Assembly (NCBI GenBank): GCA_047974625.1
Contig: JBKECK010000030.1
Span: 50,782 to 114,781 of the forward strand
Source: CADEDH01 sp047974625
GTDB lineage: Bacteria; Actinomycetota; Acidimicrobiia; Acidimicrobiales; SZUA-35
Reading direction: 5' to 3'
Length of the DNA: 64,000 nt
The notes below the pieces were generated by a model, which saw only the letters and a program-made list of their open reading frames with translations, was not told the origin of the DNA and searched no databases. Of the stretch, positions 1 through 8,443 are shown piece after piece. A program made the translations under genes and the position numbers. Numbering within the stretch: position 1 is the first letter of the stretch; each line of letters begins with the position of its first letter.

Positions 1-986
1 TCGGCGATGATGCCGACGTCACGCAGGACCCGGTCCTGGACCTCCATGACCAGATCCGGGTTCTGAACGAGGAACTTCTTGACGTTCTCCCGGCCCTGGC
101 CGATCTGTTCGCCCTCGTAGGTGTACCAGGCCCCCGACTTCTTGACGATGCCACGATCGACCGCGATGTCCAGCAACGAGCCCTCACGGCTGATGCCCTG
201 CCCGTACATGATGTCGAACTCGGCCTGACGGAACGGTGGCGCCACCTTGTTCTTCACCACCTTCACCCGGGTCCGGTTGCCCACCACCTCGGCACCGTCC
301 TTCAATGATTCGATCCGGCGGATGTCCAGCCGCACTGAGCTGTAGAACTTGAGGGCCCGGCCGCCCGGTGTGGTCTCCGGGGAGCCGAACATGACCCCGA
401 TCTTCTCCCGGAGCTGGTTGATGAAGATGCAGATGGTGTGGGTCTTGCTGAGGTTGGCGGTGATCTTCCGCAAGGCCTGCGACATGAGCCGGGCCTGGAG
501 ACCCACGTGGGAATCGCCCATCTCACCCTCGATCTCGGCCCGGGGGGTGAGGGCGGCCACCGAGTCGACCACGATCACGTCGATCGAGCCCGACCGGACG
601 AGGATGTCGGCGATCTCGAGCGCCTGCTCGCCGGTGTCTGGCTGGGAGATCAGGAGCTCATTGACGTCAACCCCGATGTTGGCGGCGTAGGTGGGGTCCA
701 TGGCGTGCTCGGCGTCGATGTAGGCACAGATGCCCCCGTTGCGCTGCGCCTCGGCTACCACGTGCATGGCCAGGGTGGACTTACCCGAGGATTCCGGACC
801 GTAGATCTCGACCACCCGACCCCGGGGCAGACCGCCGACCCCGAGGGCGAGATCGAGGGCCAGAGCGCCGGTGGGGACCGTCTCGATGTCCATGTCGGAC
901 CGCTCCCCCATCTTCATCACGGAGCCCTTGCCGAACTGCTTCTCGATGTTGCCGAGGGCGATGTCGAGGGCCTTTTGCTTCTCCAC
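1..986 (-). CDS. recA: RecA recombinase (3' end cut by window edge)
   Basis: RecA polymerises on single-stranded DNA, drives homologous strand exchange and triggers LexA self-cleavage in the SOS response. About 328 codons are present. The Walker A motif GPESSGKST is at residues 63-71. The DAEHAMDP, VVDSVAALTPRAEIEGE and loop-2 region FINQLREKIGVMFG follow in the usual order. The C-terminal acidic tail lies beyond base 1, so only some 20 residues should be missing relative to a normal RecA. The start is the GTG at 984-986 (VEKQKALD...), preceded by AGGAG about 10 nt upstream. No intein is visible in the part seen. The upstream region carries a LexA-type box inside a sigma-70-like promoter and a roughly 250-nt leader with tandem repeats. 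Confidence 0.97.
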   Translation of the reverse strand, partial: MEKQKALDIALGNIEKQFGKGSVMKMGERSDMDIETVPTGALALDLALGVGGLPRGRVVEIYGPESSGKSTLAMHVVAEAQRNGGICAYIDAEHAMDPTYAANIGVDVNELLISQPDTGEQALEIADILVRSGSIDVIVVDSVAALTPRAEIEGEMGDSHVGLQARLMSQALRKITANLSKTHTICIFINQLREKIGVMFGSPETTPGGRALKFYSSVRLDIRRIESLKDGAEVVGNRTRVKVVKNKVAPPFRQAEFDIMYGQGISREGSLLDIAVDRGIVKKSGAWYTYEGEQIGQGRENVKKFLVQNPDLVMEVQDRVLRDVGIIA

Positions 987-1094
987 GGAGGATCGTCTCC
1001 TGTGTGCATGCCGCACACCACGAGGTGTACGAACGGGTTCGGTTCGAAACGGGGGTGGTACCGCCGATGTACCGCCGACATTAGAACCTGGGTG

Positions 1095-1158
1095 TGACAG
1101 TGACCTGGTATGACAGTGACCTGGTATGACAGTGACCTGGTATGACAGTGACCTGGTA
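1095..1158. repeat. four perfect 16-bp tandem repeats in the recA leader
   Basis: The unit tgacagtgacctggta occurs four times head to tail without a mismatch. If recA starts transcription near base 1237, all copies lie inside its 5' untranslated RNA, about 110 nt before the start codon. As 16 is not a multiple of three and no gene is there, the array is non-coding. Perfect identity suggests recent expansion. Confidence 0.95.
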
Positions 1159-1243
1159 CGACGGTTGGGGTTTGGGAACCTGGACCCCGTGCGGAAGGCT
1201 GCCACAACGGCGGCGGGCTTCCCCGAGGACCGGGAACGACAAC

Positions 1244-1272
1244 ACTGTAACTACGAACGCGTGTTCGTTCAA
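1244..1272 (-). promoter_or_regulatory. recA promoter (-35 TTGAAC, -10 TACAGT)
   Basis: Reading the minus strand, TTGAAC at 1267-1272 and TACAGT at 1244-1249 are separated by exactly 17 bases. The SOS box fills the spacer, the classic arrangement for LexA repression. Predicted transcription start is near 1237, giving a leader of about 250 nt before the recA GTG. Confidence 0.7.
1254..1267. promoter_or_regulatory. LexA (SOS) box
   Basis: The sequence CGAACGCGTGTTCG is a perfect instance of CGAAC-N4-GTTCG, the operator bound by LexA in Actinobacteria and Bacillus. One further flanking base pair also matches (A/T). It lies between the recA -35 and -10 boxes and 50 bases before the divergent lipoprotein gene, so it may control both. 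Confidence 0.88.
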
Positions 1273-1305
1273 CGCTTCCCGGGGCAAACTCACCGACTCC
1301 CTGGC

Positions 1306-1311
1306 TAGCGT
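1306..1311 (+). promoter_or_regulatory. possible -10 box of the lipoprotein gene
   Basis: TAGCGT ends 6 nt before the ATG, the same geometry seen before many other genes here and consistent with a leaderless or near-leaderless transcript. No good -35 is seen. Confidence 0.4.
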
Positions 1312-1317
1312 GGGGGA

Positions 1318-1944
1318 ATGGCCCGTTCCATCCCCCGCCGAACGGCGATCGTCATGGCCGCGGCGTTCGGTCTGGCCGGCGTCGTGGGCGGGTGTGGCCT
1401 CGTCGGCAACGAGGACGAGATGAGCCAGGCCGAGGAGCTCTCCCGTCTGGAGGGGCGCCCCCTCTCCGACACCGAGGTCGACGAGATCCTGACGCTGGCC
1501 ACCGTCCTGTGCGGGACCGACGGCACCGTCCTGGACCGGATGTGGGTCCAGCTCAACGCCCAGCAACTCGAGCTGCAGGACTACATCTTCAGCCATGTCT
1601 GCCCCGAACGGGCCGACTTCTACCAGGCCAGCAAGATCGCCATCAACGAGGCGAGGGTCACCACGACCACCGCACCACCAACCACCCTGGGCCGGACACC
1701 GACCCCCCGCAGCGCCGACGCCCCGTCGACCGACGAACCGGCTTCGGGGAGCACCGATCGGGACGACACCGACCGCGACGGAACCGGGGCGGGCGGCACG
1801 GGGCCGGACCCCACCCGACCGGGTGGTACCAGGCGGGACGACACAGGGCCGGACAGTACCGCCGGGGAGGACAGTACCGCCGGGGAGGACACTGGACGGG
1901 AGCCTCCCGGCATCACCGTGCCCTCCGATATCGGTCGCGACTGA
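1318..1944 (+). CDS. putative lipoprotein with Thr/Asp/Gly-rich tail
   Basis: This 208-residue protein has an N-terminal signal ending in a lipobox (VVGGC, Cys about residue 26), so it should be a lipid-anchored extracytoplasmic protein. The folded part covers roughly residues 30-110 and holds two further Cys (CGTDG and HVCPE), possibly a disulfide. The rest is a disordered tail rich in Thr, Asp, Gly and Pro, including an 18-bp tandem duplication coding STAGED twice. No family was recognised. It is transcribed divergently from recA and its start lies about 50 nt from the SOS box, so damage control is possible but unproven. Confidence 0.75.
   Translation: MARSIPRRTAIVMAAAFGLAGVVGGCGLVGNEDEMSQAEELSRLEGRPLSDTEVDEILTLATVLCGTDGTVLDRMWVQLNAQQLELQDYIFSHVCPERADFYQASKIAINEARVTTTTAPPTTLGRTPTPRSADAPSTDEPASGSTDRDDTDRDGTGAGGTGPDPTRPGGTRRDDTGPDSTAGEDSTAGEDTGREPPGITVPSDIGRD
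1853..1888. repeat. 18-bp perfect tandem duplication in lipoprotein tail
   Basis: ACAGTACCGCCGGGGAGG occurs twice in a row and keeps the reading frame, adding six residues to the disordered tail. Confidence 0.9.
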
Positions 1945-1968
1945 GCGGCCGCCCCGCCGGCGGGCCGG

Positions 1969-2994
1969 TCAGCCCTTGACCGGGGTCACCCAGCCGTGGC
2001 GATCCTCGGACCGACCGAGCTGGATGTCGGTCAGGGCCTCGCGAAGCCGCATCGTGGTGGCGCCCGGTTGGCCGTCCCCGAAGACGACTCGGTGCTGATC
2101 GGCAAAGACCATGGTGCCCACCGGGGCGATCACCGCCGCGGTACCGGAGAGGAACCCTTCGCCCTCATCCGCCCAGGCCTCGAGCTCCTCGAGCCCGACC
2201 GCCCGCTGCTCCACCTCGTAGCCGAGATCACCGGCGAGGGTGATCACCGACGCCCGGGTGACCCCGTGGAGGAAGGAGTCGTCGAGGCTCCGGGTCACCA
2301 GTCGCTGGTCGTCGGCCAGGAAGAAGTTGGAGGCCCCCGTCTCGGTGACGTCACCACCGGTGGCGAACAGGACCTGGTCGGCGGCGTGGTCCCGCTTGGC
2401 CTCCAGGGTGGGGCCGAGCGCCATCACATAGTTGGCCCCGCTCTTGACCATGCCGAACTGGGGGGTCGTCCGCGGTATCGACTGCTCCACGTAGATCGTG
2501 AGGGGCCGGATCCCGCCCGCGAAATAGTCACCCACCGGGCAGTTCACGACGTACAGCAGGCCGGTGTCGGGCGGGGAGGCCGCGGCCCCGACATTGAGGG
2601 TGGTGCCGATGAAGGTGGGACGGATGTAGAGCGAACCGGGCGCGTCCGGGGTGAACGAGGCGTTGGCCTCCACCGCATCGACGATCATCGTGCGAAGCAG
2701 TTCGGCCTCGGGAACCGCCACGTACAGCCGGGCGATACTCCGCCGCATCCGCTCGACATGGTCGTCGAGCCGGAAGATGGTCAGGGTCCCGTCCACCTGC
2801 CGGTGGGCCTTCAGGCCCTCGAAACAGGTGCTGGCGTAGTGCAGGGCGTGGGTCCCCGGATGGAGGCTGAACGGCTCCAACGGCTGGGCTCCCCCGTCGT
2901 AGTGGTAGGCGCCGCCCTCCAGGCGGGCCACCGTCATGGAGTCCCCGAACAAGGTACCGAACGGGGCGGAGAAGGGATCAGCCGAAACGCTCAC
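1969..2994 (-). CDS. ilvE: branched-chain amino acid aminotransferase
   Basis: This class IV PLP aminotransferase interconverts Leu, Ile and Val with their 2-oxo acids using glutamate/2-oxoglutarate. It is 341 residues, the usual length. Visible family signatures are the ALHYASTCFEGLKAH segment near residue 50, the R(P)TFIGTTLNVG substrate segment, and MVKSGANY with the Schiff-base lysine at about residue 184. The phosphate-binding region ETGASNFFLADD and the C-terminal GTAAVIAPV are also present. The start is a GTG. A weak -10-like TAGAAC ends 6 nt before it. It stands alone, in the same direction as the cinA operon, from which it is separated by about 145 bases. Confidence 0.93.
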   Translation of the reverse strand: MSVSADPFSAPFGTLFGDSMTVARLEGGAYHYDGGAQPLEPFSLHPGTHALHYASTCFEGLKAHRQVDGTLTIFRLDDHVERMRRSIARLYVAVPEAELLRTMIVDAVEANASFTPDAPGSLYIRPTFIGTTLNVGAAASPPDTGLLYVVNCPVGDYFAGGIRPLTIYVEQSIPRTTPQFGMVKSGANYVMALGPTLEAKRDHAADQVLFATGGDVTETGASNFFLADDQRLVTRSLDDSFLHGVTRASVITLAGDLGYEVEQRAVGLEELEAWADEGEGFLSGTAAVIAPVGTMVFADQHRVVFGDGQPGATTMRLREALTDIQLGRSEDRHGWVTPVKG

Positions 2995-3140
2995 GCTCTA
3001 GTTCTACCGTTCCCGCCATCCGCTGGAACGCCTTTTCCCGTCGGATCGGGCCCGCCGATGCCCGGGCGCGGGCGAATCGGCCGGCCAGATGTTCCGGGCC
3101 GCGGCGGCCGTGAGCAGGGTTGCCCCCGGGCCGCCGGTGC

Positions 3141-4478
3141 TCAGCCCCCCGCGATCACGTCGAGGTGGCGGCGCAGCAGGTCGGCCAGGGTGATGGCGGA
3201 GAACTGGCGGATCCGTTCCCGGTCGCCGGGCAGCCGGACGGTGGTGGCCACCGAGCCACCGGGCCCCGACGCGGCCAGGCACACCGTGCCCACCGGCTGG
3301 CCCTCGGCCTCGTCCGGTCCGGCCACCCCCGTCGTGGCCAGACCGATGTCGGCCGCCAGCCGGGCCCGGACCCCCTCGGCCATGGCAACCGCCGCGTCCT
3401 CGCTGATCACCGGCCCCTCGGGTACCCCGAGGACGGCGAACTTGATGTCGGAGGCGTAGGCCACGACCCCGCCCCGGAACACCGCGCTGGCGCCGGGTAC
3501 GGCGCAGAACCGGCCCGCCACGTAGCCGCCGGTCAGCGACTCGGCCACGGCCAGGGTCAGGCCGCGTCGCTCCAGCTCCGCCAGGACCACCGACTCCATG
3601 GTGTCGTCGTCGACGGCGAACACGATGTCCCCGATGATGCCCCGGACCACCGACTCCTCGGCATCGAGGGCGGCGGCCGCCTCGGGCCCGGTGGCCGCCT
3701 TGGTAGTAATACGGACCTTCAGACCCTCGACCCCGCTGGCCAGGAAGGCCAGCGTCGCACCACCCACCCGGTCCAGTTCGTCGATCCGGTCGGCGAGCAG
3801 CTCGGCCAGGCCCGATTCCGACGTGCCCCAAGTCCGCAGGACCCGACTGGCGATCACCGCCTGCTCCCCGGACCGGGCGATCAGGTCGGGGATGACCGTC
3901 CCCGACAGCATCTCCTGCATCTCGTACGGGACGCCGGGCACCGCGTAGATCACCTTGTTACCGGGGCGACCGTCGTCGCCCGGATTACCGGGGCGACCGT
4001 CGTCGCCCGGATTACCGGGGCGACCGTCGTCGCCCTGGCCGATGGGGGGCACCGTCACCGGACAGATCAGTCCGGGGGCGGTACCCGGCTGCTGGGCCAT
4101 TGTGGACGCCCCCACAGGCACCATGGCCTGGCGGAGGTTGTTCTCGGGCATGGTCCGCCCGCGGGACCGGAACATGGCGGCGATCCGGTCGGCGATCGCG
4201 GGGTCGAGCACCATGTCGGCGCCCATGATGGCGGCAATCACGTCACGGGTGACGTCGTCCTGGGTGGGTCCCAGACCGCCACAGCAGATGACGGCGTCGC
4301 TCCGGTCGAGGGCCTGGCGGATGACCGCCTCCATCCGGGCCGGATTGTCGCCCACCTTGGTCTGGTGGAAGGAGTCGAGGCCGGCCATGGCCAGCTGCTC
4401 CCCGATCCACGACGAGTTGGTGTCGACGATCTGACCCAACAGAAGCTCGGTGCCGATGGCCACCACCTCGACGATCAC
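3141..4478 (-). CDS. cinA: CinA family protein (nicotinamide-nucleotide amidase with MoCF domain)
   Basis: Predicted role is nucleotide-pool repair: NMN deamidation by the C-terminal domain and ADP-ribose pyrophosphatase activity by the N-terminal MoCF/COG1058 domain. The N-terminal motif GGLGPTQDDVT and the C-terminal ESLTGGYVAGR and TTGVAGPDEAEGQPVGTV are all present over 445 residues. The start is the GTG at 4476-4478, whose GTGA overlaps the stop of the upstream hydrolase, so the two are probably translationally coupled. Reading further upstream only gives antisense-like sequence. An in-frame 27-bp tandem repeat inserts GDDGRPGNP units just before the conserved VPGVPYEM motif, making this loop longer than usual. 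Confidence 0.93.
   Translation of the reverse strand: MIVEVVAIGTELLLGQIVDTNSSWIGEQLAMAGLDSFHQTKVGDNPARMEAVIRQALDRSDAVICCGGLGPTQDDVTRDVIAAIMGADMVLDPAIADRIAAMFRSRGRTMPENNLRQAMVPVGASTMAQQPGTAPGLICPVTVPPIGQGDDGRPGNPGDDGRPGNPGDDGRPGNKVIYAVPGVPYEMQEMLSGTVIPDLIARSGEQAVIASRVLRTWGTSESGLAELLADRIDELDRVGGATLAFLASGVEGLKVRITTKAATGPEAAAALDAEESVVRGIIGDIVFAVDDDTMESVVLAELERRGLTLAVAESLTGGYVAGRFCAVPGASAVFRGGVVAYASDIKFAVLGVPEGPVISEDAAVAMAEGVRARLAADIGLATTGVAGPDEAEGQPVGTVCLAASGPGGSVATTVRLPGDRERIRQFSAITLADLLRRHLDVIAGG
3958..4035. repeat. 27-bp in-frame tandem repeat inside cinA
   Basis: Two full copies and one nearly full copy of a 27-bp unit beginning ttaccggggcgaccgtcg occur in a row. On the coding strand they encode GDDGRPGNP repeats in the loop before VPGVPYEM. 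The units are identical, pointing to a recent expansion. Confidence 0.95.
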
Positions 4479-6517
4479 GGCACCGTCACCGTGAAGACGT
4501 TGGCCGCCGGGATCACCACATCGGTGGTCATCTGGTCGATCTCGTCCGGCGGAGCCCCGATGATGATCAGGGCGTCCAGGGATCCTTGGGACTGCTGGAG
4601 GATACGCACCGCCACATCGTCGGTCTCGCCGGACCGCACCGTCCAGCCCTCGAGGCCGTCCGGCGGCTGGAGGTCGGTCATGGTGAGGCCGTAGTTGGCG
4701 GTCAGCGCCTGCTCGACCAGCGGGGCAGAACCTGGGGCGGTGCCCATCTGGAGCACGAAGGTGGGGTCGAGGACCGACTGGCGCCGGTAGTCCTCGCCCC
4801 CGGGACCGGTGCTCCAGCCGGCCGGCCGCACCCCGGTCACCGTGGCCGGCGGCCCGGGATTCTGGCGCGAGAACGGTTCCATGACGATCGGTTCGACGGG
4901 ACGGTCGATGAACTGGAGCCGGGCCTCCTCGAGACAGGCCCCGTCGACGGGCTGATCGGGAGCGTCGAGAAAGGCCGCGACCAGGCTCATCCCGCACTCG
5001 TCGCTGCTGACCCCGTGGGAGGCCCGGGGGCCCACCACCACCTGGCCGGCGCTTAGCGTCTCCGCCGCCGCCTCGGCCCAGGCCACCGGGGTGACGGGAT
5101 CAAAGGCCCCGGCCATGAGCAGGGTGGGGACGTCGCTCACCACGGCTTCGTCGGCCTGGGCGTCGGCGGGATGCGAACCGAACGCCTCGCAGGTGGCGAA
5201 CGCCCCCGGACCGACGTTGGAGGCGTAGTCGTACTGGTCCAGGAGACCGAACGGGTCGGCGGGCGTGGCCGCGTCCACCGCGGCCGGATCGGCGAAGGCG
5301 ATCTCCTCGTTGCACTCGACAGCGAAGAACATCCCGTCGCTGAACAACGACTCGGTGCTGCGGAGCTGGGAGCCGAAGTCGGCCAAGCCGCTGGTGTCAC
5401 CGGCCTCGAGCTCGGTGAGCAGCACCGGCAGGTCGACGAACCAGGTCGGCGAGTAGAGAGCCTGGGAGACCAGCCCCACCAGGCCGTACCCGTCGACGTA
5501 GACGGTGTCGGTTCCCCCTCCGGAGAGGAAGTCGACGATCTCGACCTGGACCGGTTCGGCCTCCAGCCGGGCGGCCATGGCGGCCAACCGTTCCATCAGG
5601 TCGCCCTGGGCCTGGCAGCCGGGCTCGGCCGCGCAGGAGGCCACCACCCGGTTGAGACTGTCGATCTGGGTTTGGGGGGCCTCGGCGGTGGAGTCAACCT
5701 GGGGCGGGAAGACCGAGTCGAGCACGGCGGACCGCACCGGCTCCCCGTGCTGACGCATCATCTCGAGGCCGAGCCGGGTGCCGTAGGAGACGCCGAACAG
5801 GTTCCACCGGGGGTAGCTGAGGGCGACCCGGATGGCCTCGGTGTCGTGTGCGTTGGCCACCGAGTTGTACTGGGCCAGGTCGACTCCCTCATCGGTGAGG
5901 CGCTGGGCGCAGACCCCGAGAGCGTCGTTGGCCCGGGCCTCCGCCTCGTCGGGGCCGACGCCAGGATCGTCCTCCAGTTCACGGCTGAGGGTGGTCAGTT
6001 CGTCGCAGGTGAGGGCCGGAGTGGTTTCGCCGACCCCGCGCTGATCGAACACGATGACGTCGCGCCCCGCCTGCAGGGGGGCCACCAGTGTGGGGTAGCT
6101 GAACGGGAGGGCGGCCAGGGCCTTACCGCCGGGCCCACCCTCGAGGTAGACGACCGGATCCGGAGCGGGATCGTCGCCGGTGGCGGGGAACACGGCCACC
6201 GCCAACTCCACCCGCCCGGCCCCGTCCGACCACGACATCGGGACCGCGACGGTGCCGCAGCGCACGTCGTCCACCCCGATCAGAGGCCCGAAGCTACAGG
6301 GCCCGTCGACGAACACGGCCCCGGACACCTGGCCGTCACCGGTCAGCTCGGCCACCGGTGCGGCCGTGACGTCGTCGCCCTCCACCGGTTCGCCCGACCC
6401 CTGATCGGAGGATTCCTGATCGGCCCCGTCGTCGCCAAACAGGCCACAACCGGCCAGGGACACCGACCAGGCGGTAACCACGGCCAACAGGATCAATAGA
6501 CGTCTCATCATCATCAT
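4475..6517 (-). CDS. secreted alpha/beta-hydrolase lipoprotein, S33/TAP family
   Basis: This looks like an exported alpha/beta-hydrolase of the tripeptidyl-aminopeptidase/SlpD group. The signal ends in lipobox SLAGC. The oxyanion segment YLEGGPGG, then FDQRGVGET, the nucleophile elbow GVSYG, the acid in MAGAFDPVTP and the histidine in PRASHGVSS are in normal order. About 120 C-terminal residues after the catalytic His continue beyond the usual TAP-like end and were not assigned. Four ATG codons lie in a row; the first (6515-6517) was chosen because it follows the pgsA stop by 4 nt, whereas an ATG further upstream would overlap pgsA. About 680 residues. The substrate is unknown. Confidence 0.88.
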   Translation of the reverse strand: MMMMRRLLILLAVVTAWSVSLAGCGLFGDDGADQESSDQGSGEPVEGDDVTAAPVAELTGDGQVSGAVFVDGPCSFGPLIGVDDVRCGTVAVPMSWSDGAGRVELAVAVFPATGDDPAPDPVVYLEGGPGGKALAALPFSYPTLVAPLQAGRDVIVFDQRGVGETTPALTCDELTTLSRELEDDPGVGPDEAEARANDALGVCAQRLTDEGVDLAQYNSVANAHDTEAIRVALSYPRWNLFGVSYGTRLGLEMMRQHGEPVRSAVLDSVFPPQVDSTAEAPQTQIDSLNRVVASCAAEPGCQAQGDLMERLAAMAARLEAEPVQVEIVDFLSGGGTDTVYVDGYGLVGLVSQALYSPTWFVDLPVLLTELEAGDTSGLADFGSQLRSTESLFSDGMFFAVECNEEIAFADPAAVDAATPADPFGLLDQYDYASNVGPGAFATCEAFGSHPADAQADEAVVSDVPTLLMAGAFDPVTPVAWAEAAAETLSAGQVVVGPRASHGVSSDECGMSLVAAFLDAPDQPVDGACLEEARLQFIDRPVEPIVMEPFSRQNPGPPATVTGVRPAGWSTGPGGEDYRRQSVLDPTFVLQMGTAPGSAPLVEQALTANYGLTMTDLQPPDGLEGWTVRSGETDDVAVRILQQSQGSLDALIIIGAPPDEIDQMTTDVVIPAANVFTVTVP

Positions 6518-6521
6518 CGGT

Positions 6522-7097
6522 TCACCGTTGACCGGTGGAGCGGAGCGCATCCCGCCCGTCGATCAGGTACTGGGCCCCGCTCACCAGGGTGAAGCCGACG
6601 GCCAGCCAGAGCAGGACGTCGGCCACCCACGGGTAGGGCTCCAGGGGCGGGAGGAGGGCGGCCGCCAGGGCGATCCCCTGGACCAGGGTCTTGTACTTCC
6701 CCGACCGGCGGGCGGGTACGGCCAGGCCGTGCCGGGCCCAGTACGAGCGGTACCCCACCAGGCCGATCTCCCGGACCGCGATGAGGGTGACGGGGATCCA
6801 GGAGAACCGCCCCACGACCACCAAGGCGTAGGCGACGAGCAGGACCACCAGCTTGTCGGCCAGGGGGTCGAGGAAGGCCCCGAGGCGGGTCGGTGTGGCC
6901 CGCCGGGCCAGAGACCCGTCAATGGCGTCGGTGAACCCGAGGACCACACCGAGGACGAACGTCACCCACCACGGGTTCCGGTAGAGCACGAGAGCGGCCA
7001 GCACCGGTGCGACCAGGAGGCGGCTCACGGTGAGGGAGTTGGCGGCCGCCGCCCACCGGGACGGTCCGAGCACGCTCAGGCCGGGCACCGCCGTCAC
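6522..7097 (-). CDS. pgsA: CDP-diacylglycerol--glycerol-3-phosphate phosphatidyltransferase-like
   Basis: This membrane enzyme of phospholipid synthesis transfers a phosphatidyl group from CDP-diacylglycerol to an alcohol, probably glycerol-3-phosphate. The CDP-alcohol phosphotransferase signature D-x2-DG-x2-AR-x8-G-x3-D-x3-D is complete in FTDAIDGSLARR plus GAFLDPLADK (Asp 57, 60, 77 and 81). Several hydrophobic helices follow over 191 residues. The GTG start overlaps the rimO stop as GTGA, and the hydrolase gene follows 4 nt later. The rimO-pgsA-cinA neighbourhood is typical of Actinobacteria. The exact alcohol acceptor cannot be read from sequence alone. Confidence 0.92.
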   Translation of the reverse strand: MTAVPGLSVLGPSRWAAAANSLTVSRLLVAPVLAALVLYRNPWWVTFVLGVVLGFTDAIDGSLARRATPTRLGAFLDPLADKLVVLLVAYALVVVGRFSWIPVTLIAVREIGLVGYRSYWARHGLAVPARRSGKYKTLVQGIALAAALLPPLEPYPWVADVLLWLAVGFTLVSGAQYLIDGRDALRSTGQR

Positions 7098-8380
7098 ACC
7101 CCGCCGTCCGCGCCCGCGCCGACCGGTCGGGCCTCGAGGTCGGGGCCGACGGCCCCCGTTACCTCCACTGGGTGGAGCCGGCCGACGACCAGGTCGGCGG
7201 GCACGGCGACGATCCCGTCGATCTCGGGCGCCTCGCGCCAGGAGCGGGCGACACCGGGGGCGTCGACCAGCACCGTCATCCGCTCCCCGATCAGTTCGTC
7301 TCGTCGTTCGGCGGTGATCCGATCCTGGAGCTCACGGAGCTCCCGCAGGCGTTCCGCCACCAGAGGGGCGGGGACGGCCCCGTCGAGGGAGGCCGCGTGG
7401 GTGCCCTCCTCGGGCGAGTAGGCGAAGAACCCGCACCAGTCGAGGCGGGTCTCGGTGACGAAACGGAGCAGGGCGTCCTGGTCCGCCTCGGTCTCGCCCG
7501 GGTAGCCGACGATGAAGTTCGACCTGAACGCGGCCCCCGGTTCCCGGCCCCGGATGGTCTCGATCCGTTCCGTGAACCGCTCCCCCGAACCCCACCGGCG
7601 CATCCGCCGCAGCAGCGGCCGGGACACGTGCTGGAGGGATAGGTCGAAGTAAGGGACACCGGTGGCGCACACGGTGTCGATGAGCCGGTCGGTCAGCTCC
7701 GAGGGGTACAGGTACAGCAGGCGAACCCGGTCGACCCGGGACGCCACCGCCGCTACGAGATCCACGATCCGCTTGTCGCCCCGGCCCTGGTCCCGACCGA
7801 ACGAGGCGAGGTCCTGGGCCACCAGGACCACCTCGGCGACGCCAAGGGCGTCGACCTCGGCCAGGATGGCCTCCATCGGGCGTGACCGTTGGGGGCCACG
7901 GAACGACGGGATGGCGCAGAAACCGCAGGCCCGGTCGCACCCCTCGGCCACCTTGACGTAGGCCCAGGGGGCGGTGGCGGCTGGGCGGGGCAGCTCCAGC
8001 AGGTCCATCGACGGGACGGGCGGGACCGGGCGGGAGCGGGTCGGGCCCAGGGTCACCGGCACCCCGAACGGGGCGACGGCGTCCACCTCGGGAAGCGCCT
8101 CGGTGAGCTCCGGACCGTAACGCTCGGCCAGGCAGCCGGTGACCACCAGCTCGGCGCCCGGTTTGCGGGCCCGTTCGAGCCCGAGGATCACCTCGATCGA
8201 CTCCTGGCGCGCCTCGTCGATGAAGGCGCAGGTGTTGACCACCACCACGTCCGCCTCGTCGACCCGGTCGGCGGGCCGGAGCCCATCGGCCAGCAGGGTG
8301 CCGGCCAGCTTTTCGGAATCGACCTGGTTCTTGGGACAACCGAGGGTCTCGATGTGGAACAGTCGGGGCCGCACGGTCAC
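7094..8380 (-). CDS. rimO: ribosomal protein uS12 (Asp) methylthiotransferase
   Basis: RimO is a radical-SAM enzyme with two iron-sulfur clusters that adds a methylthio group to an aspartate of ribosomal protein S12. The N-terminal UPF0004 domain has its three cysteines (ETLGCPKNQ, NTCAF, VTGCLAE). The radical-SAM motif CDRACGFC follows at about residues 148-158, with the FRGPQRSR segment, and a C-terminal TRAM-like domain ends the 428-residue protein. The S12-type signature TLGCPKNQVDSE separates it from MiaB. It is first in the rimO-pgsA-hydrolase-cinA operon. The GTG start has a TAGCCT -10 box 7 nt upstream rather than a Shine-Dalgarno sequence. Confidence 0.95.
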   Translation of the reverse strand: MTVRPRLFHIETLGCPKNQVDSEKLAGTLLADGLRPADRVDEADVVVVNTCAFIDEARQESIEVILGLERARKPGAELVVTGCLAERYGPELTEALPEVDAVAPFGVPVTLGPTRSRPVPPVPSMDLLELPRPAATAPWAYVKVAEGCDRACGFCAIPSFRGPQRSRPMEAILAEVDALGVAEVVLVAQDLASFGRDQGRGDKRIVDLVAAVASRVDRVRLLYLYPSELTDRLIDTVCATGVPYFDLSLQHVSRPLLRRMRRWGSGERFTERIETIRGREPGAAFRSNFIVGYPGETEADQDALLRFVTETRLDWCGFFAYSPEEGTHAASLDGAVPAPLVAERLRELRELQDRITAERRDELIGERMTVLVDAPGVARSWREAPEIDGIVAVPADLVVGRLHPVEVTGAVGPDLEARPVGAGADGGV

Positions 8381-8387
8381 TGGCCCT

Positions 8388-8393
8388 AGGCTA
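8388..8393 (-). promoter_or_regulatory. -10 box of rimO operon (near-leaderless)
   Basis: TAGCCT on the minus strand ends 7 nt before the rimO GTG. There is no ribosome binding site between them. Confidence 0.5.
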
Positions 8394-8443
8394 TCGGTCG
8401 TCCGCCGGCCCCCCCGCCGGTGTTCGCCACCGCCCGTCGCCCG

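Larger units (their letters stand above)
987..1317. other. divergent recA/lipoprotein intergenic region
   Basis: This 331-base control region holds, from recA outwards, the recA ribosome binding site, a stretch with no recognised signal, four 16-bp tandem repeats, then the recA promoter with an embedded SOS box. A possible -10 box for the rightward lipoprotein gene lies at its right edge. No open reading frame in it looks like a real gene. Confidence 0.7.

Noticed and set aside
1095..1158. CRISPR or iteron-type origin
   Set aside because: Repeats are directly abutting, only 16 bp, with no spacers, no rep gene and no AT-rich region; better seen as a leader tandem repeat.
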